Assembly: GCA_965194655.1 (NCBI GenBank)
Contig: OZ239148.1
Location: forward strand, 1,426,001 to 1,490,000
From: Hahnella lacustris
GTDB lineage: Bacteria > Pseudomonadota > Gammaproteobacteria > Burkholderiales > Burkholderiaceae_A
Reading direction: 5' to 3'
Length of the DNA: 64,000 nucleotides
Positions 17,237-26,011 of this stretch are shown piece by piece. How positions within the stretch are numbered: the stretch's first letter is position 1; each line of letters starts with the position of its first letter. A program made the translations under genes and the position numbers. Below the pieces are notes generated by a model. That model was not told where the DNA came from and did no database searches. It saw only the letters and a program-made list of their open reading frames with translations.

Positions 17237-19078
17237 ATGATCGCTTCCATCATTCGCATCCTGGCCGTGGGCATGTCCCTCTATCACCTCGGGGTGGCGT
17301 TTCTTGGCCCCCCCGAGGCCTTCTTCTTTAGAGGCACGCACCTCCTCATTGCGATGGTGCTGACCTTCCTGATTTTTCCTGGATTTCGCAAAGGCTCACG
17401 AACGACCCCAGGCCTTCTAGACCTCGGATTGCTGGTGCTCTCTTGCGTCACGATTGGCTACCTGTGGGTGAACCACAGCTACCTATACGACCGCTTTGTG
17501 TTTGTAGATGACCTGCGTCCATCAGATCTCGTTCTGGGGACCATCTTTATCCTGCTGGTTTTAGAGGCAACACGGCGCAGCATCGGACTGGCCATGCCTC
17601 TGACAGCCTTGTGCTTTGTGGTCTATGCACTGCTCTTTACCAATGTGCGCCCTGAGTCCTTGATTGAGGTGAACTACCTCACGACCGAAGGCATCTTTGG
17701 CATCCCATTGAGCGTCTCCGCCACCTACGTCATTCTGTTCATTCTGTTCGGTGCGTTTGTGGAACGCAGCGGCACTGGAAAACTGTTCATGGACTCCTCC
17801 ATGAGTGTCGCGGGCCACACAGCCGGTGGCCCGGCCAAAGTGGCGGTGATTACCAGCGGACTATTCGGAACCATCTCTGGCAGTGCCGTCGCCAACGTGA
17901 TGACCACGGGAACCTTCACCATCCCCATGATGAGCCGGCTTGGCTATCGGCCTGCATTCGCTGGGGCGGTTGAGGCGGTCGCGTCTACAGGGGGCCAGAT
18001 CATGCCCCCCATCATGGGCGCCGCCGCGTTTGTGATGGCAGAGTTCTTGGGCGCGAGCTATCTCGAGGTGGCCACTTACGCGCTCATCCCTGCGGTGCTC
18101 TATTACCTCGCGGTCTTCTTCGCCGTGCATTTCGAGGCTAAACGTCTTGGCCTCATGGGTGTTCCCAAAGAGGAATTGCCCAAGTTCATTGACGTCATTA
18201 AGGAGCGAGGCCATCTCTTTATTCCGCTCATCATCATCGTGACGGTGCTGATGATGGGCTACAGCGCCCCCATGGCCGCCCTCGCCGGCATCATGAGCGT
18301 CGTTCCGATCGGCCTGCTGCGCGCCACGACTCGCAAAGACATCTCCGTCTCCATGATCATCGGCAGTCTTGAAGATGGCGCAAAGGGCACCCTCGCCATT
18401 GCCATGGCCTGCGCATGTGCGGGGATTGTGATCGGGGTCATCGCGCAGACAGGTCTGGGCCTTGATTTCACGACCCTTGTTCTGAACGCGGCCCAGAGCA
18501 ATGTCTATTCCGCCCTGGTGCTCACCATGCTGGCAGGCATCATTCTTGGAATGGGACTTCCCACCACACCGGCTTACATCATTCAAGTGGCTCTGTTGGT
18601 TCCTGCGCTTGTGAAGCTCGGCATCGTGGAACAGGCAGCCCACCTCTTCGTTTTCTACTTCGCCATTCTGTCAGCCATCACCCCACCGGTTGCCATGGCT
18701 GTGTATGCAGCGGTTGGGATCTCTAAGTCCTCTCTCTGGGAGACAGGCTGGGCTGCGGTCAAGCTCGGTGCAACGGGCTACATCGTTCCTTTTATGTTCG
18801 CCTTCTCGCCGGCCCTGCTCATGATTGGCCCTTGGGATACCGTCACGGTCGCAGTGATCACAGCCCTGATTGGGGTGATCTGCCTGGCTTCCTCACTTCA
18901 CGGATTCCTCTTGGCCAATCTCAGTTGGGCCGAGCGCATCATGCTCTTCGCTGCGGCCATACTGTTGATCAAGCCGGGTCCCACCACCGATGCACTCGGC
19001 GGCGTCCTGGTCTTGCTGACCTTTGTCTCCCAAGTGCGCAAGTTTCCCAAGCGGATGAAGATTCGCGCGCCTTACTAA
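17237..19078 (+). CDS. TRAP transporter fused permease (4TM-12TM)
   Basis: A 613-aa inner-membrane protein fusing the small and large TRAP permease subunits, the usual arrangement for TAXI systems. The N-terminal segment carries about four hydrophobic helices. The rest has the DctM-like core with GLFGTISGSAVANVMTTG and the glycine/proline-rich GMGLPTTPAY repeat around residue 437. It starts 28 bp after the binding-protein gene, so the two are co-transcribed. It imports the ligand delivered by the TAXI protein. Confidence 0.92.
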   Translation: MIASIIRILAVGMSLYHLGVAFLGPPEAFFFRGTHLLIAMVLTFLIFPGFRKGSRTTPGLLDLGLLVLSCVTIGYLWVNHSYLYDRFVFVDDLRPSDLVLGTIFILLVLEATRRSIGLAMPLTALCFVVYALLFTNVRPESLIEVNYLTTEGIFGIPLSVSATYVILFILFGAFVERSGTGKLFMDSSMSVAGHTAGGPAKVAVITSGLFGTISGSAVANVMTTGTFTIPMMSRLGYRPAFAGAVEAVASTGGQIMPPIMGAAAFVMAEFLGASYLEVATYALIPAVLYYLAVFFAVHFEAKRLGLMGVPKEELPKFIDVIKERGHLFIPLIIIVTVLMMGYSAPMAALAGIMSVVPIGLLRATTRKDISVSMIIGSLEDGAKGTLAIAMACACAGIVIGVIAQTGLGLDFTTLVLNAAQSNVYSALVLTMLAGIILGMGLPTTPAYIIQVALLVPALVKLGIVEQAAHLFVFYFAILSAITPPVAMAVYAAVGISKSSLWETGWAAVKLGATGYIVPFMFAFSPALLMIGPWDTVTVAVITALIGVICLASSLHGFLLANLSWAERIMLFAAAILLIKPGPTTDALGGVLVLLTFVSQVRKFPKRMKIRAPY

Positions 19079-19104
19079 TCGACTCCCCTCTTTGAAGGAA
19101 AACG

Positions 19105-19953
19105 ATGAAGGTTTTAGTTCTCGGCTCAGGCGTGATGGGCAAGGGCATTGCCAAATCCTTTGTACAAGGTGGCGTCAGCTGCTCCATTCTCTCGCGTAAC
19201 CCACCAAACGTTCAGGCTCCCGATGGCGTCGACGTGCTCTCGGACCTTCCAAAAGAGCGGCCAGACCTGATCATTGAGAGCGTGCCCGAAGAGGCTCCGC
19301 TCAAACAGTCGTGGTATGCGCGTGTTGAAGAGGCTTACCCTCAGGGGGTGCCTCTGGCCAGCAACACCTCTGCGTTAGATCTGGAGACGCTGAGCCAGTC
19401 CCTCCAGAGGCCTGAGTGGTTCCTCGGAGTTCACTATTTCATGCCTGCCGATGTCACACCGATTGTTGAGGTGGCCTCTGTCAGTGCCACTCGGCCGGAA
19501 GCCGTCAAGTCGGCGGTAGACGCGCTGACCGCTGCAGGAAAAAAGCCGATCGTGCTTAAGAAGGCCGTCACGGGCCTACTCATCAATCGACTCCAACACG
19601 CGATCCTCCATGAGGCTTACCAAATGATAGATGAGGGTGTGGTCAGCGCAGAGGATGTAGACCTGATTGCTCGAGAAATGTTGGGTCCGCGGATGTGCAT
19701 CACTGGCCTGATTGAGCAAAAAGATCTCAGCGGACTCGACGTACACGCACTCGCACAACGAACCCTGGTTCCTCGCCTGGGGCTGTCGCGCGAGCCTGCC
19801 CGTTGCCTGCAAGACTTGTTTGAGGCTGGCCATTTGGGGGTGAAGACCGGAAAGGGCTTTTATGACTGGTCAGTTCGTGACGGACAGGCCCGTAAAAAGG
19901 AGGGCGCCGAGAAGCTCTCTCGCCTGCTGACCTACCTCGAACAGAACGCATAG
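19105..19953 (+). CDS. 3-hydroxyacyl-CoA dehydrogenase-like NAD-binding protein
   Basis: A 282-aa protein with an N-terminal Rossmann motif (VLVLGSGVMGKGIAKS, residues 3-18) and a C-terminal 3HCDH-type helical domain ending in LGVKTGKGFYDW. Both match 3-hydroxybutyryl-CoA dehydrogenases of about this length; the segment SNTSALDLETLSQ corresponds to their NTSSL active-site region. AAGGAAAACG precedes the ATG. Located after the TRAP genes, it may act on a hydroxy-acid or hydroxyacyl-CoA intermediate; some relatives in similar clusters are L-gulonate or carnitine dehydrogenases, so CoA dependence is not certain. Confidence 0.82.
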   Translation: MKVLVLGSGVMGKGIAKSFVQGGVSCSILSRNPPNVQAPDGVDVLSDLPKERPDLIIESVPEEAPLKQSWYARVEEAYPQGVPLASNTSALDLETLSQSLQRPEWFLGVHYFMPADVTPIVEVASVSATRPEAVKSAVDALTAAGKKPIVLKKAVTGLLINRLQHAILHEAYQMIDEGVVSAEDVDLIAREMLGPRMCITGLIEQKDLSGLDVHALAQRTLVPRLGLSREPARCLQDLFEAGHLGVKTGKGFYDWSVRDGQARKKEGAEKLSRLLTYLEQNA

Positions 19954-19959
19954 CTCCCC

Positions 19960-21093
19960 ATGCCCATCATTGATCGTATTGAAGTTGCCTCGGTGGAGGT
20001 CCCACTGGATCGTGTGACCTCCTTCTCCACTCGAACCGTCCATGCCCGCCACTATGGGCTTGTGAAGGTGACCAGCCGAGAGGGCATAGAGGGAATTGGA
20101 TTCTGCTATGTGGGGAGCCGTGCGGGTATCTTGGTCAAGACGGCCGTGGAGCATCTGCTGGGGCCTCTGCTCATGGGCGAGGAGAGTCACCGAACAGAGG
20201 GGCTTTGGCAGAAGATGTACCAAGAGGCCGTCCTTCAAGGTCGAGCAGGGTCGGTCATGCGCGCGCTCTCTATCCTCGACACTGCCCTCTGGGATCTGAA
20301 TGCTCGTTCTGTGGGGCTGCCCCTGCACCAATACCTAGGAAGCGTCGTGGACACCGAGGTACCGGCCTATGCCAGCGGAGGCTACTACCTCGATGGCAAA
20401 GGACCCGAGCAATTGGGGGAAGAGCTCGCGGGCTATGTTGCGCAGGGATTTAAGGCGGTCAAGATGAAGACCGGTCGGCTGAGCCCCGCTGATGAGGAGC
20501 TTCGCATTCGAGCGGCGCGCGAGGCCATTGGGCCCGATGTCTTGCTCATGCTGGATGCCAACAATGCATGGTCAGACCTGCCCACTGCCCTCGATTACAT
20601 GCGCAGGTTTGAGCCCTATGACCCCTACTGGATTGAGGAGCCTTTCTCACCCGACGCGATCGACCTACACGCGCGTTTGGCCGAGCGCACGACCATCACC
20701 GTGGCGACTGGCGAGATTGAGACCGGCCGTTGGCGCTTTAGAGAGTTGATTGACAGTGGTGGCGCAGAGATCCTGCAGTCCGATGCAGCCGTCTGCGGCG
20801 GAATATCAGAGTGGAGAAAGATTGCGGCGTACGCTGATTGCAAAGGAATCACCGTCAGCCCGCATTGGTTTCATGACCTGCACACCCCCTTGGTGGCTGC
20901 CACTCCGAATGCTCGTTTCGTCGAGTTCTTCCTGGACGATCAGGTCCTGAATTTCCGGCGATTGGTCGGAGAACAGCTCGAGTTCAAACGGGGCATGGTT
21001 CAGCTTCGCCAGGGGCCAGGCTTGGGCTTTGACTTTGATGTATCTGCCGTGACCCGCTACGCCGGTGGGAACGCCTGGACGACGATCCGTTAG
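19960..21093 (+). CDS. enolase-superfamily (mandelate racemase/muconate lactonizing) enzyme
   Basis: A 377-aa enolase-superfamily member. The barrel carries a KxK motif in FKAVKMKTG, metal-ligand positions in LDANNAW, WIEEP and TGEIE, and a histidine in VSPHWFHDLH. This lysine/histidine pair points to the mandelate racemase subgroup: abstraction of the proton alpha to a carboxylate, giving racemisation or acid-sugar dehydration. It begins six bases after the preceding stop and closes the rightward operon. The exact acid is unknown; it is probably the TRAP substrate or its first derivative. Confidence 0.88.
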   Translation: MPIIDRIEVASVEVPLDRVTSFSTRTVHARHYGLVKVTSREGIEGIGFCYVGSRAGILVKTAVEHLLGPLLMGEESHRTEGLWQKMYQEAVLQGRAGSVMRALSILDTALWDLNARSVGLPLHQYLGSVVDTEVPAYASGGYYLDGKGPEQLGEELAGYVAQGFKAVKMKTGRLSPADEELRIRAAREAIGPDVLLMLDANNAWSDLPTALDYMRRFEPYDPYWIEEPFSPDAIDLHARLAERTTITVATGEIETGRWRFRELIDSGGAEILQSDAAVCGGISEWRKIAAYADCKGITVSPHWFHDLHTPLVAATPNARFVEFFLDDQVLNFRRLVGEQLEFKRGMVQLRQGPGLGFDFDVSAVTRYAGGNAWTTIR

Positions 21094-21099
21094 TCGAGA

Positions 21100-21789
21100 T
21101 CATTTCGGAACACTCACCTGCTGCATCCGTCGCTGAATGACTTGGGCCTTCTGAGCAATCCAGGGCGCGTCTCGGCGTCGGTCTGCTCGCTTGGGTGCTG
21201 GCAGAATCGACGCAAGCCAGGCTGCCTGCTCCTCCGTCAGTGACGCTGCGTTCACCCCATAGTAGTGCCGAGCTGCTGCCTCGATGCCGAAGATGCCCAC
21301 CCCCCATTCCGCCACATTCAGATAGATCTCCAGAATGCGGCGCTTTTCAAGGGTCAGTTCCATCAGACCAGTGATGCCCAGCTCTGCGCCCTTTCTGAGG
21401 TAGCTTCGATCAGCTGAGAGATACAGGTTCTTCGCCAGCTGCATGGTGATGGTGGAGCCCCCTCGCTTAATCTTGCCTTTGGCCGCGTTGGTCTTGATGG
21501 CCTGCTCAATGGCGTTCCAATCCACACCATCGTGCTGGGTAAAGGCGGAATCCTCAGCTGCAATGACGGCCCGCTTGGCCGCCAAACTGATGCGTGAATA
21601 AGGGACCCACAGCTGGGTAACCGCCTTCGGCGGCTTCACCTGAGACAGGCGCTCGCGCTCCGCGTCCATGAAGGCCGTGCTGCTCGGGTTGCGCCAATTC
21701 AGACTCGCGACCAATAGGGTCATCACCAGGAGCAGACCCAGAAAGGCCACGAAGCCCCATTTGAGAAGCCTCCAGAACAGAGATCGCAT
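21100..21789 (-). CDS. mtgA: monofunctional biosynthetic peptidoglycan transglycosylase
   Basis: A GT51-family enzyme that polymerises lipid II into glycan strands at the inner membrane. From the ATG at 21789 it is 229 aa, with an N-terminal membrane anchor (about residues 8-28), the catalytic-glutamate motif EDSAF, the KRGGSTITMQLAKNLYLS motif and EIYLNVAEWGVGIFGIEAAARHYYG. No transpeptidase domain follows, which defines MtgA. In-frame upstream ATG codons (21822, 21846) exist, but they collide with the divergent methyltransferase start at 21821. It converges on the catabolic operon with a 6-bp gap and is unrelated to it. Confidence 0.92.
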   Translation of the reverse strand: MRSLFWRLLKWGFVAFLGLLLVMTLLVASLNWRNPSSTAFMDAERERLSQVKPPKAVTQLWVPYSRISLAAKRAVIAAEDSAFTQHDGVDWNAIEQAIKTNAAKGKIKRGGSTITMQLAKNLYLSADRSYLRKGAELGITGLMELTLEKRRILEIYLNVAEWGVGIFGIEAAARHYYGVNAASLTEEQAAWLASILPAPKRADRRRDAPWIAQKAQVIQRRMQQVSVPK

Positions 21790-21820
21790 GCCACGCAGTT
21801 TAGCGTGCCAGAATAGAGAC

Positions 21821-22447
21821 ATGGGCTTCTCACATCCCAAGGACACTTGGAACGCACGGTTCGATCGAGACGACTATCTTTTCGGTCGAGATCCGAACGC
21901 CTTTCTTCAGCGAGAATCGCATCGCCTTCAGCCTGGCCATACACTCTGCGTGGCAGACGGTGAAGGCAGAAACAGCGTTTATCTCGCCGAGTGGGGTCAT
22001 CAGGTCGAGGCATTCGACCTGGCAGACCTCGGCGTTCAGAAGGCTCAGCGGCTTGCCCAAGACCATGGGGTGGTGGTGACTTACCAGACCTGCGGCTGGG
22101 AAGACTATCCTTGGCCTTTGGCCTCGTTCGATAACGTGGTCGCAATCTTCATCCAGTTTGCGGATCCGTCCTCACGAAAGAGGTTGTTTAGCCACATGGT
22201 GCAATGCCTCAAACCCGGCGGGCGTTTGATCCTTCAGGGCTACACCCCAAAGCAGCTGGAGTACAAGACCGGAGGGCCTCCCACGCTCGATCATCTCTAC
22301 ACTCGCGCGCTCATTGAGCAGGCATTTCCCTCTCTTCAGACCGAGCTGCTCATCGAGTATGAGGATGAGATCCATGAAGGAACGGGGCATCATGGCCGCT
22401 CTGCCCTGCTGGGCTATGTGGGCGTGAAGGCAGGTGGCCTCACATGA
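21821..22447 (+). CDS. class I SAM-dependent methyltransferase
   Basis: A 208-aa methyltransferase of the small cytosolic type. The start WNARFDRDDYLFGRDPNAFL is common to TehB/thiopurine-like methyltransferases annotated broadly as SAM-dependent. The SAM-binding segment LCVADGEGRNSVYLAEWGH replaces the more usual DxGxG with ADGEGRN, a pattern seen in that subgroup. The ATG at 21821 is chosen because it begins the conserved N-terminus; the open frame extends upstream only through mtgA. The stop overlaps the next gene by ATGA. The substrate is unknown. Confidence 0.85.
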   Translation: MGFSHPKDTWNARFDRDDYLFGRDPNAFLQRESHRLQPGHTLCVADGEGRNSVYLAEWGHQVEAFDLADLGVQKAQRLAQDHGVVVTYQTCGWEDYPWPLASFDNVVAIFIQFADPSSRKRLFSHMVQCLKPGGRLILQGYTPKQLEYKTGGPPTLDHLYTRALIEQAFPSLQTELLIEYEDEIHEGTGHHGRSALLGYVGVKAGGLT

Positions 22448-22794
22448 TCTTCAAGACGTTTGAGGGGGAGTCTCTCACCGAGTATCTAGACTTCGAGTCA
22501 ATTGAGACCACCGACCACGGGACGCTCACCGTGGAGGAGATTCAAGACTTCTCCGAGGACCATGTGACTGGCTCAGGTAGGCACTTTCGCTCTCTTCGAA
22601 TCACGGCCGAATACAGCATCGCCCAGCATGGAAGGCGCGTCTTGGAGAAGGTCGCCTGTACCGAGAACATGGGCGGGGGAGAGGTGGCCATGGTCGACCG
22701 GGCTCACGGCGCTTGGACCCGTATCGAGCATGAGTCTAATCATGAAGAAAAGCTCAAGGCTCTCCAGCACGCCAAGAAGCTGGGCTATTGGTAG
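22444..22794 (+). CDS. small conserved protein of unknown function
   Basis: A 116-aa acidic soluble protein whose start overlaps the methyltransferase stop by four bases, so the two are translated together. I see no signal peptide, membrane segment, cysteine cluster or nucleotide-binding motif. I do not recognise the family. Tight coupling to the methyltransferase suggests a related job. It is the last chromosomal gene before the tRNA-Asn insertion site. Confidence 0.75.
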   Translation: MIFKTFEGESLTEYLDFESIETTDHGTLTVEEIQDFSEDHVTGSGRHFRSLRITAEYSIAQHGRRVLEKVACTENMGGGEVAMVDRAHGAWTRIEHESNHEEKLKALQHAKKLGYW

Positions 22795-22808
22795 CCTTCA
22801 ATGCCTTT

Positions 22809-22836
22809 TTGCACAGTTCGGATCGTGGGCTATAAT
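22809..22836 (+). promoter_or_regulatory. promoter of the original tRNA-Asn gene
   Basis: TTGCAC at 22809-22814 and a perfect TATAAT at 22831-22836 are separated by 16 bp, and the first tRNA base is eleven positions after the -10 box. This is a strong sigma-70 promoter for the tRNA-Asn gene. The insertion at 22886 leaves it driving only a 5' tRNA half. Confidence 0.8.
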
Positions 22837-22847
22837 CTCGCCTTCTT

Positions 22848-22885
22848 TCCTCGATAGCTCAGTCGGTAGAGCGCCGGACTGTTAA
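22848..22885 (+). pseudogene. 5' half of tRNA-Asn (38 nt, split by insertion)
   Basis: The first 38 nt of tRNA-Asn, from the acceptor 5' strand through the anticodon GTT and the following AA, are identical to the intact copy at 28871. The sequence then diverges (GTCCGAGGCATC), so the 3' half of the anticodon arm, the T arm and the acceptor 3' strand are absent. This is the left junction of the inserted element. Confidence 0.9.
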
Positions 22886-22973
22886 GTCCGAGGCATCAGT
22901 CAAATCCCTATTTTTACTACAAAAATGTCGTTTTAAATCAACGACTTGCAGCACTCTTTTACCCTAAAATATC

Positions 22974-23000
22974 AATTACACGGTCATTACACGAATAATT
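22974..23000 (+). repeat. 27-bp repeat with paired ATTACACG motifs, copy 1
   Basis: Two ATTACACG words separated by three bases, followed by AATAATT. Copy 2, to the right of the intact tRNA at 28997-29023, differs at one position of 27. A half copy lies at 28173-28181. Their position beside tRNA sequences and the tyrosine integrase suggests recombinase arm-type sites, but this is inference. Confidence 0.6.
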
Positions 23001-23025
23001 GGCCTGCCACTAGCAAATTTTGCGC

Positions 23026-23042
23026 AGTTACATAATGTAACT
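23026..23042. repeat. 17-bp palindromic site, copy 1
   Basis: AGTTACATAATGTAACT is an inverted repeat of AGTTACAT around one central base. Related copies are at 28150-28166 (AGTTACATTATGTAACT) and 28340-28356 (degenerate left arm, same right arm ATGTAACT). Symmetric sites at both ends of an element encoding ParB-like proteins and a serine recombinase are candidate binding sites for one of them. Confidence 0.65.
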
Positions 23043-23460
23043 CGCCCCCCCTCACAGCACTCGCCCCCATTGGGCGGACACCGCGCATGTCCTCCCTGCG
23101 CTCCATTTGGTTTTGACAACAGTCACACGCATGGGTCTTTTCTGGCGCACGGGTTGACTGCTTTTACGTACTGTCAGCACTGCTGTATTTGAACTTCCGA
23201 GCATTTCAAACGCAGCGGCCATTCGCACTTGCAGCTTTGGCGAAAAAAAATTCCTCGCCAACCTGCAAGCTGATCAGCCTTCTTTGCCCCTTCATAAAAC
23301 AATTTAGTCAACCAAAACACCGCCAGACTTTCGGGACTTGGCTCCACTGCGCTTGTCCTATCCAGCATCTGAAAACAAACTGCGCTCACGCAAGGAGCAC
23401 AGAAATTGACAGATGCACATATTCCATTAACCAAGCGCGTCCGCTTGCTCGGCCACTGAC

Positions 23461-24384
23461 ATGCAAGCCATGACAGATGCCCAACTGAGCACGCGTGATG
23501 TCGCAAGCCGACTTGGCATCTCCACCAGCGATCTGGCTGAACTGCGTCTCAAAACGGACGAGTTGCCCATTGAGCAAGATGGCCTGAAGCTTTTTTATAG
23601 CGCTGATACTGTTCAAGCGTTCGAGCGCAGCGAAGCACTCAAGGTCATGGAACGCGTGCTTGCAAGCCAATCTCCTCTTGCAACACTCACGCGCATGGCG
23701 CAAGTCAGTGGACTGACACGGCTCTACATCGCTGGGCAATTAGTTGCGCCCGCAATCGAAAATCCGACACAGTCATCTACCCCTGACCTTCCTGCTGCGC
23801 AAAAGCGAAAACAAACCGAGGCGCCCGACGGTTTGTTGACCAATGACACGCACAAGGGTCAAGGACTGCCAGCACTGGCGCATGTGCCCACTTGGTATTT
23901 GGTACATACCAAATCAAGACAAGAGCAAACGGCGATTGAAAATCTTGAGCGCCAGGGATACAGCTGCTTCATGCCCACCCTCATGGTGCAAAAGATTCAG
24001 CGCTCACAAATGAGGCTGACCTCTGAGCCCATGTTCCCTCGGTACGTGTTCGTAGCTGGCGACGCATTTTTCAAAACCAAGGGCTCCTCCCCCATCCGCT
24101 CCACCATGGGTGTTCATGAGTTGGTCCACTTTGGCATGCGCCCCGCAGTCATCCAGCTTGAACTGCTCCAAGCGATTTTTGAACGCCAGACAGCGGACCA
24201 CAAAGCCCCCGCCCCAGTCTTTAAAAGCGGTGACAAGGTCGCCTTGATCAACGGTCCTTTGGCCGGGCTTGAAAGCATTTATCAAGCTCGGTCGGGTGAA
24301 GAGCGCTCAATGATTTTGCTCAACCTCTTGAGCCGCCCTACAAAAGTTCAAGTTGCCACCAATTTACTCACCAAAATAGCATGA
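23461..24384 (+). CDS. HTH-RfaH/NusG fusion: specialised transcription antitermination factor
   Basis: A 307-aa protein with two parts. Residues 1-95 resemble a MerR/excisionase-like helix-turn-helix region (STRDVASRLGISTSDLAELR). After a polar linker, residues 144-230 form an NGN domain (TWYLVHTKSRQEQTAIENLE, then FPRYVFV and TMGVHELVHFG) and residues 255-300 a KOW domain (SGDKVALINGPLAGLESIY, then ERSMILLNLLSRP). The match to RfaH extends through both domains, closer than to housekeeping NusG. RfaH binds RNA polymerase paused at an ops site and suppresses termination. An N-terminal DNA-binding extension is unusual and could supply its own recruitment. It is the first gene of the element operon and overlaps the recombinase start by ATGA. 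No clear Shine-Dalgarno sequence precedes 23461 or the ATG at 23470. Confidence 0.85.
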   Translation: MQAMTDAQLSTRDVASRLGISTSDLAELRLKTDELPIEQDGLKLFYSADTVQAFERSEALKVMERVLASQSPLATLTRMAQVSGLTRLYIAGQLVAPAIENPTQSSTPDLPAAQKRKQTEAPDGLLTNDTHKGQGLPALAHVPTWYLVHTKSRQEQTAIENLERQGYSCFMPTLMVQKIQRSQMRLTSEPMFPRYVFVAGDAFFKTKGSSPIRSTMGVHELVHFGMRPAVIQLELLQAIFERQTADHKAPAPVFKSGDKVALINGPLAGLESIYQARSGEERSMILLNLLSRPTKVQVATNLLTKIA

Positions 24385-25937
24385 CCGATGAAAACGCGTC
24401 AACAGTGTTTCGAGCAGCGCAGTACGTGCGCATGTCGACCGAGCACCAACAGTACTCCACGCACAACCAGGCTGACAAGATCAAAGAGTATGCCCAGCGG
24501 CGCGGCATTGAAATTGTTTGCACCTACGCAGACGACGGCAAAAGTGGTTTGTCCATAGATGGCAGAGCCGCGCTGCAAAAGCTGATATCAGATGTGGAAA
24601 CAGGGGCCGCAGACTTTGAGTTGATCTTGGTCTATGACGTCAGTCGCTGGGGACGATTTCAAGATGCCGATGAATCTGCTTATTACGAATACATATGTAA
24701 ACGCAAGGGCATCTCCGTGGCCTACGTAGCCGAGCAGTTTGAAAATGATGGCTCGCCCGTCTCAACCATTGTCAAGGGTGTCAAGCGGGCCATGGCCGGA
24801 GAGTACAGCCGTGAACTTTCAGCCAAGGTTTTTGCGGGGCAATGCCGACTCATTGATTTGGGCTTTCGACAAGGTGGCCCCGCAGGCTTTGGCCTGCGCC
24901 GGATACTGATTGACCAAACCGGTGCGATCAAGAGCGAGCTCAAACGGGGCGAGCACAAAAGCCTGCAAACCGATCGTGTCGTGCTGATGCCGGGTCCTTC
25001 GCATGAGGTGCAGACGGTCAACCAAATGTTTCGATGGGTCATTGAAGACGACCTGGGGCTAACTGAGATCGCCAAGCGTCTAAACAGCATGGCCATTTGG
25101 ACGGACTTGGGTCGCCCCTGGACCTACGGCACCGTCCGCCAGGTCATCACCAACGAAAAGTACATTGGTAACAACGTCTATAACCGGCGCTCATTCAAGC
25201 TAAAAAAACTTCATGTCAAAAATCCACCCAAAATGTGGATCAGAAAAGAAGGCGCTTTTGAGGGGGTCGTCCCTTTACAAACGTTTCTAACAGCTCAAGA
25301 GGTACTGGCCGAGCGCAATCAGCGGCTCACCGATGACGAGCTGCTCGATCACTTGCGTAGGTTGTACACAGACTGCGGCACCTTGTCAGGCTTCATCATC
25401 GATCAGGCGCCTGGCATGCCTGGCGCCCACACCTTCGCCCAGCGCTTTGGCAGCCTCAGCAGGGCATACGAATTGGTGGGTTTTCATGCACTGCGCAACC
25501 ATGGTGCCTTGGAGATCAACCGCCGATTGCGTCAGCTTCATCCAGAAATTGTCACACGCACAGAGCAAACCATCGCTCAACTGGGCGGACAGGTTCAGCG
25601 AGACGGCAAAACAGATCTGCTCACCCTCAACGACGAGCTGGTCATCAGTCTGGTGCTGGCGAGATGCCAGACCACCGACAGTGGGCTGCAACGGTGGCGA
25701 ATCCGCTTTGATCACTCCGGATTGAATCCCGACCTGACCCTGGCCATCCGTCTAGATGCCAATAACGCTTGCGAGCTCGACTATTACTTGATCCCCCGAA
25801 TGGATCTGCCCCATCAGGAAATTCGACTCTACAACCGAAACAGCACCGACTTTGAATGTTTCCGGTTTGATGACCTGAACTTCTTTTACGGCATGAGCCA
25901 GCGTGAGCGCCTGAAACGGTTGCAACGCAAATTGTGA
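24381..25937 (+). CDS. large serine site-specific recombinase
   Basis: A 518-aa resolvase/invertase-superfamily recombinase. The N-terminal catalytic domain has AAQYVRMSTEHQQYSTHNQ, with Ser19 as the nucleophile and Arg17 beside it, and the VYDVSRWGRFQD arginine cluster. A recombinase domain follows (GFRQGGPAGFGLRRI, then NEKYIGNNVYNRRS near residue 264). The C-terminal 200 residues are unlike the zinc-ribbon/coiled-coil ends of phage integrases and have no cysteine cluster, so partner choice may differ. It is coupled to the upstream RfaH-like gene and lies 74 bp before the ParB-like gene. It probably performs integration and excision at the tRNA-Asn site. Confidence 0.92.
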   Translation: MTDENASTVFRAAQYVRMSTEHQQYSTHNQADKIKEYAQRRGIEIVCTYADDGKSGLSIDGRAALQKLISDVETGAADFELILVYDVSRWGRFQDADESAYYEYICKRKGISVAYVAEQFENDGSPVSTIVKGVKRAMAGEYSRELSAKVFAGQCRLIDLGFRQGGPAGFGLRRILIDQTGAIKSELKRGEHKSLQTDRVVLMPGPSHEVQTVNQMFRWVIEDDLGLTEIAKRLNSMAIWTDLGRPWTYGTVRQVITNEKYIGNNVYNRRSFKLKKLHVKNPPKMWIRKEGAFEGVVPLQTFLTAQEVLAERNQRLTDDELLDHLRRLYTDCGTLSGFIIDQAPGMPGAHTFAQRFGSLSRAYELVGFHALRNHGALEINRRLRQLHPEIVTRTEQTIAQLGGQVQRDGKTDLLTLNDELVISLVLARCQTTDSGLQRWRIRFDHSGLNPDLTLAIRLDANNACELDYYLIPRMDLPHQEIRLYNRNSTDFECFRFDDLNFFYGMSQRERLKRLQRKL

Positions 25938-26011
25938 AAGCTGAACGTCAATAAGGAATTGCCAATGAACCGATTAATCCAACACCCCCACGCAACATCA
26001 AGGAGCACACA

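Larger units (their letters stand above)
22899..23240 (+). repeat. left terminal direct repeat of the element
   Basis: Noncoding sequence similar, in the same orientation, to 28277-28550 near the right end. Shared blocks include ACTACAAAAATGTC, GACACCGCGCAT, CATTTGGTTTTGAC, AGTCACACGCA and GGTTGACTGCT, in the same order. The left copy contains an extra segment (about 22945-23000) with the ATTACACG motifs. This fills most of the 666-bp gap between genes; I see no coding potential in it. Confidence 0.7.

Noticed and set aside
10423..21093. Assigning the locus as a mandelate/mandelamide (mdl) pathway.
   Set aside because: The TPP enzyme looks more like acetolactate synthase than benzoylformate decarboxylase, and the acyl-CoA genes do not belong to that pathway.
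1..22800. Many long open frames on the strand opposite the catabolic genes (for example 347-1093, 2048-3118 and 3181-4353 on plus).
   Set aside because: They mirror GC-rich codons of well-recognised genes, have no family similarity and would overlap real genes completely.
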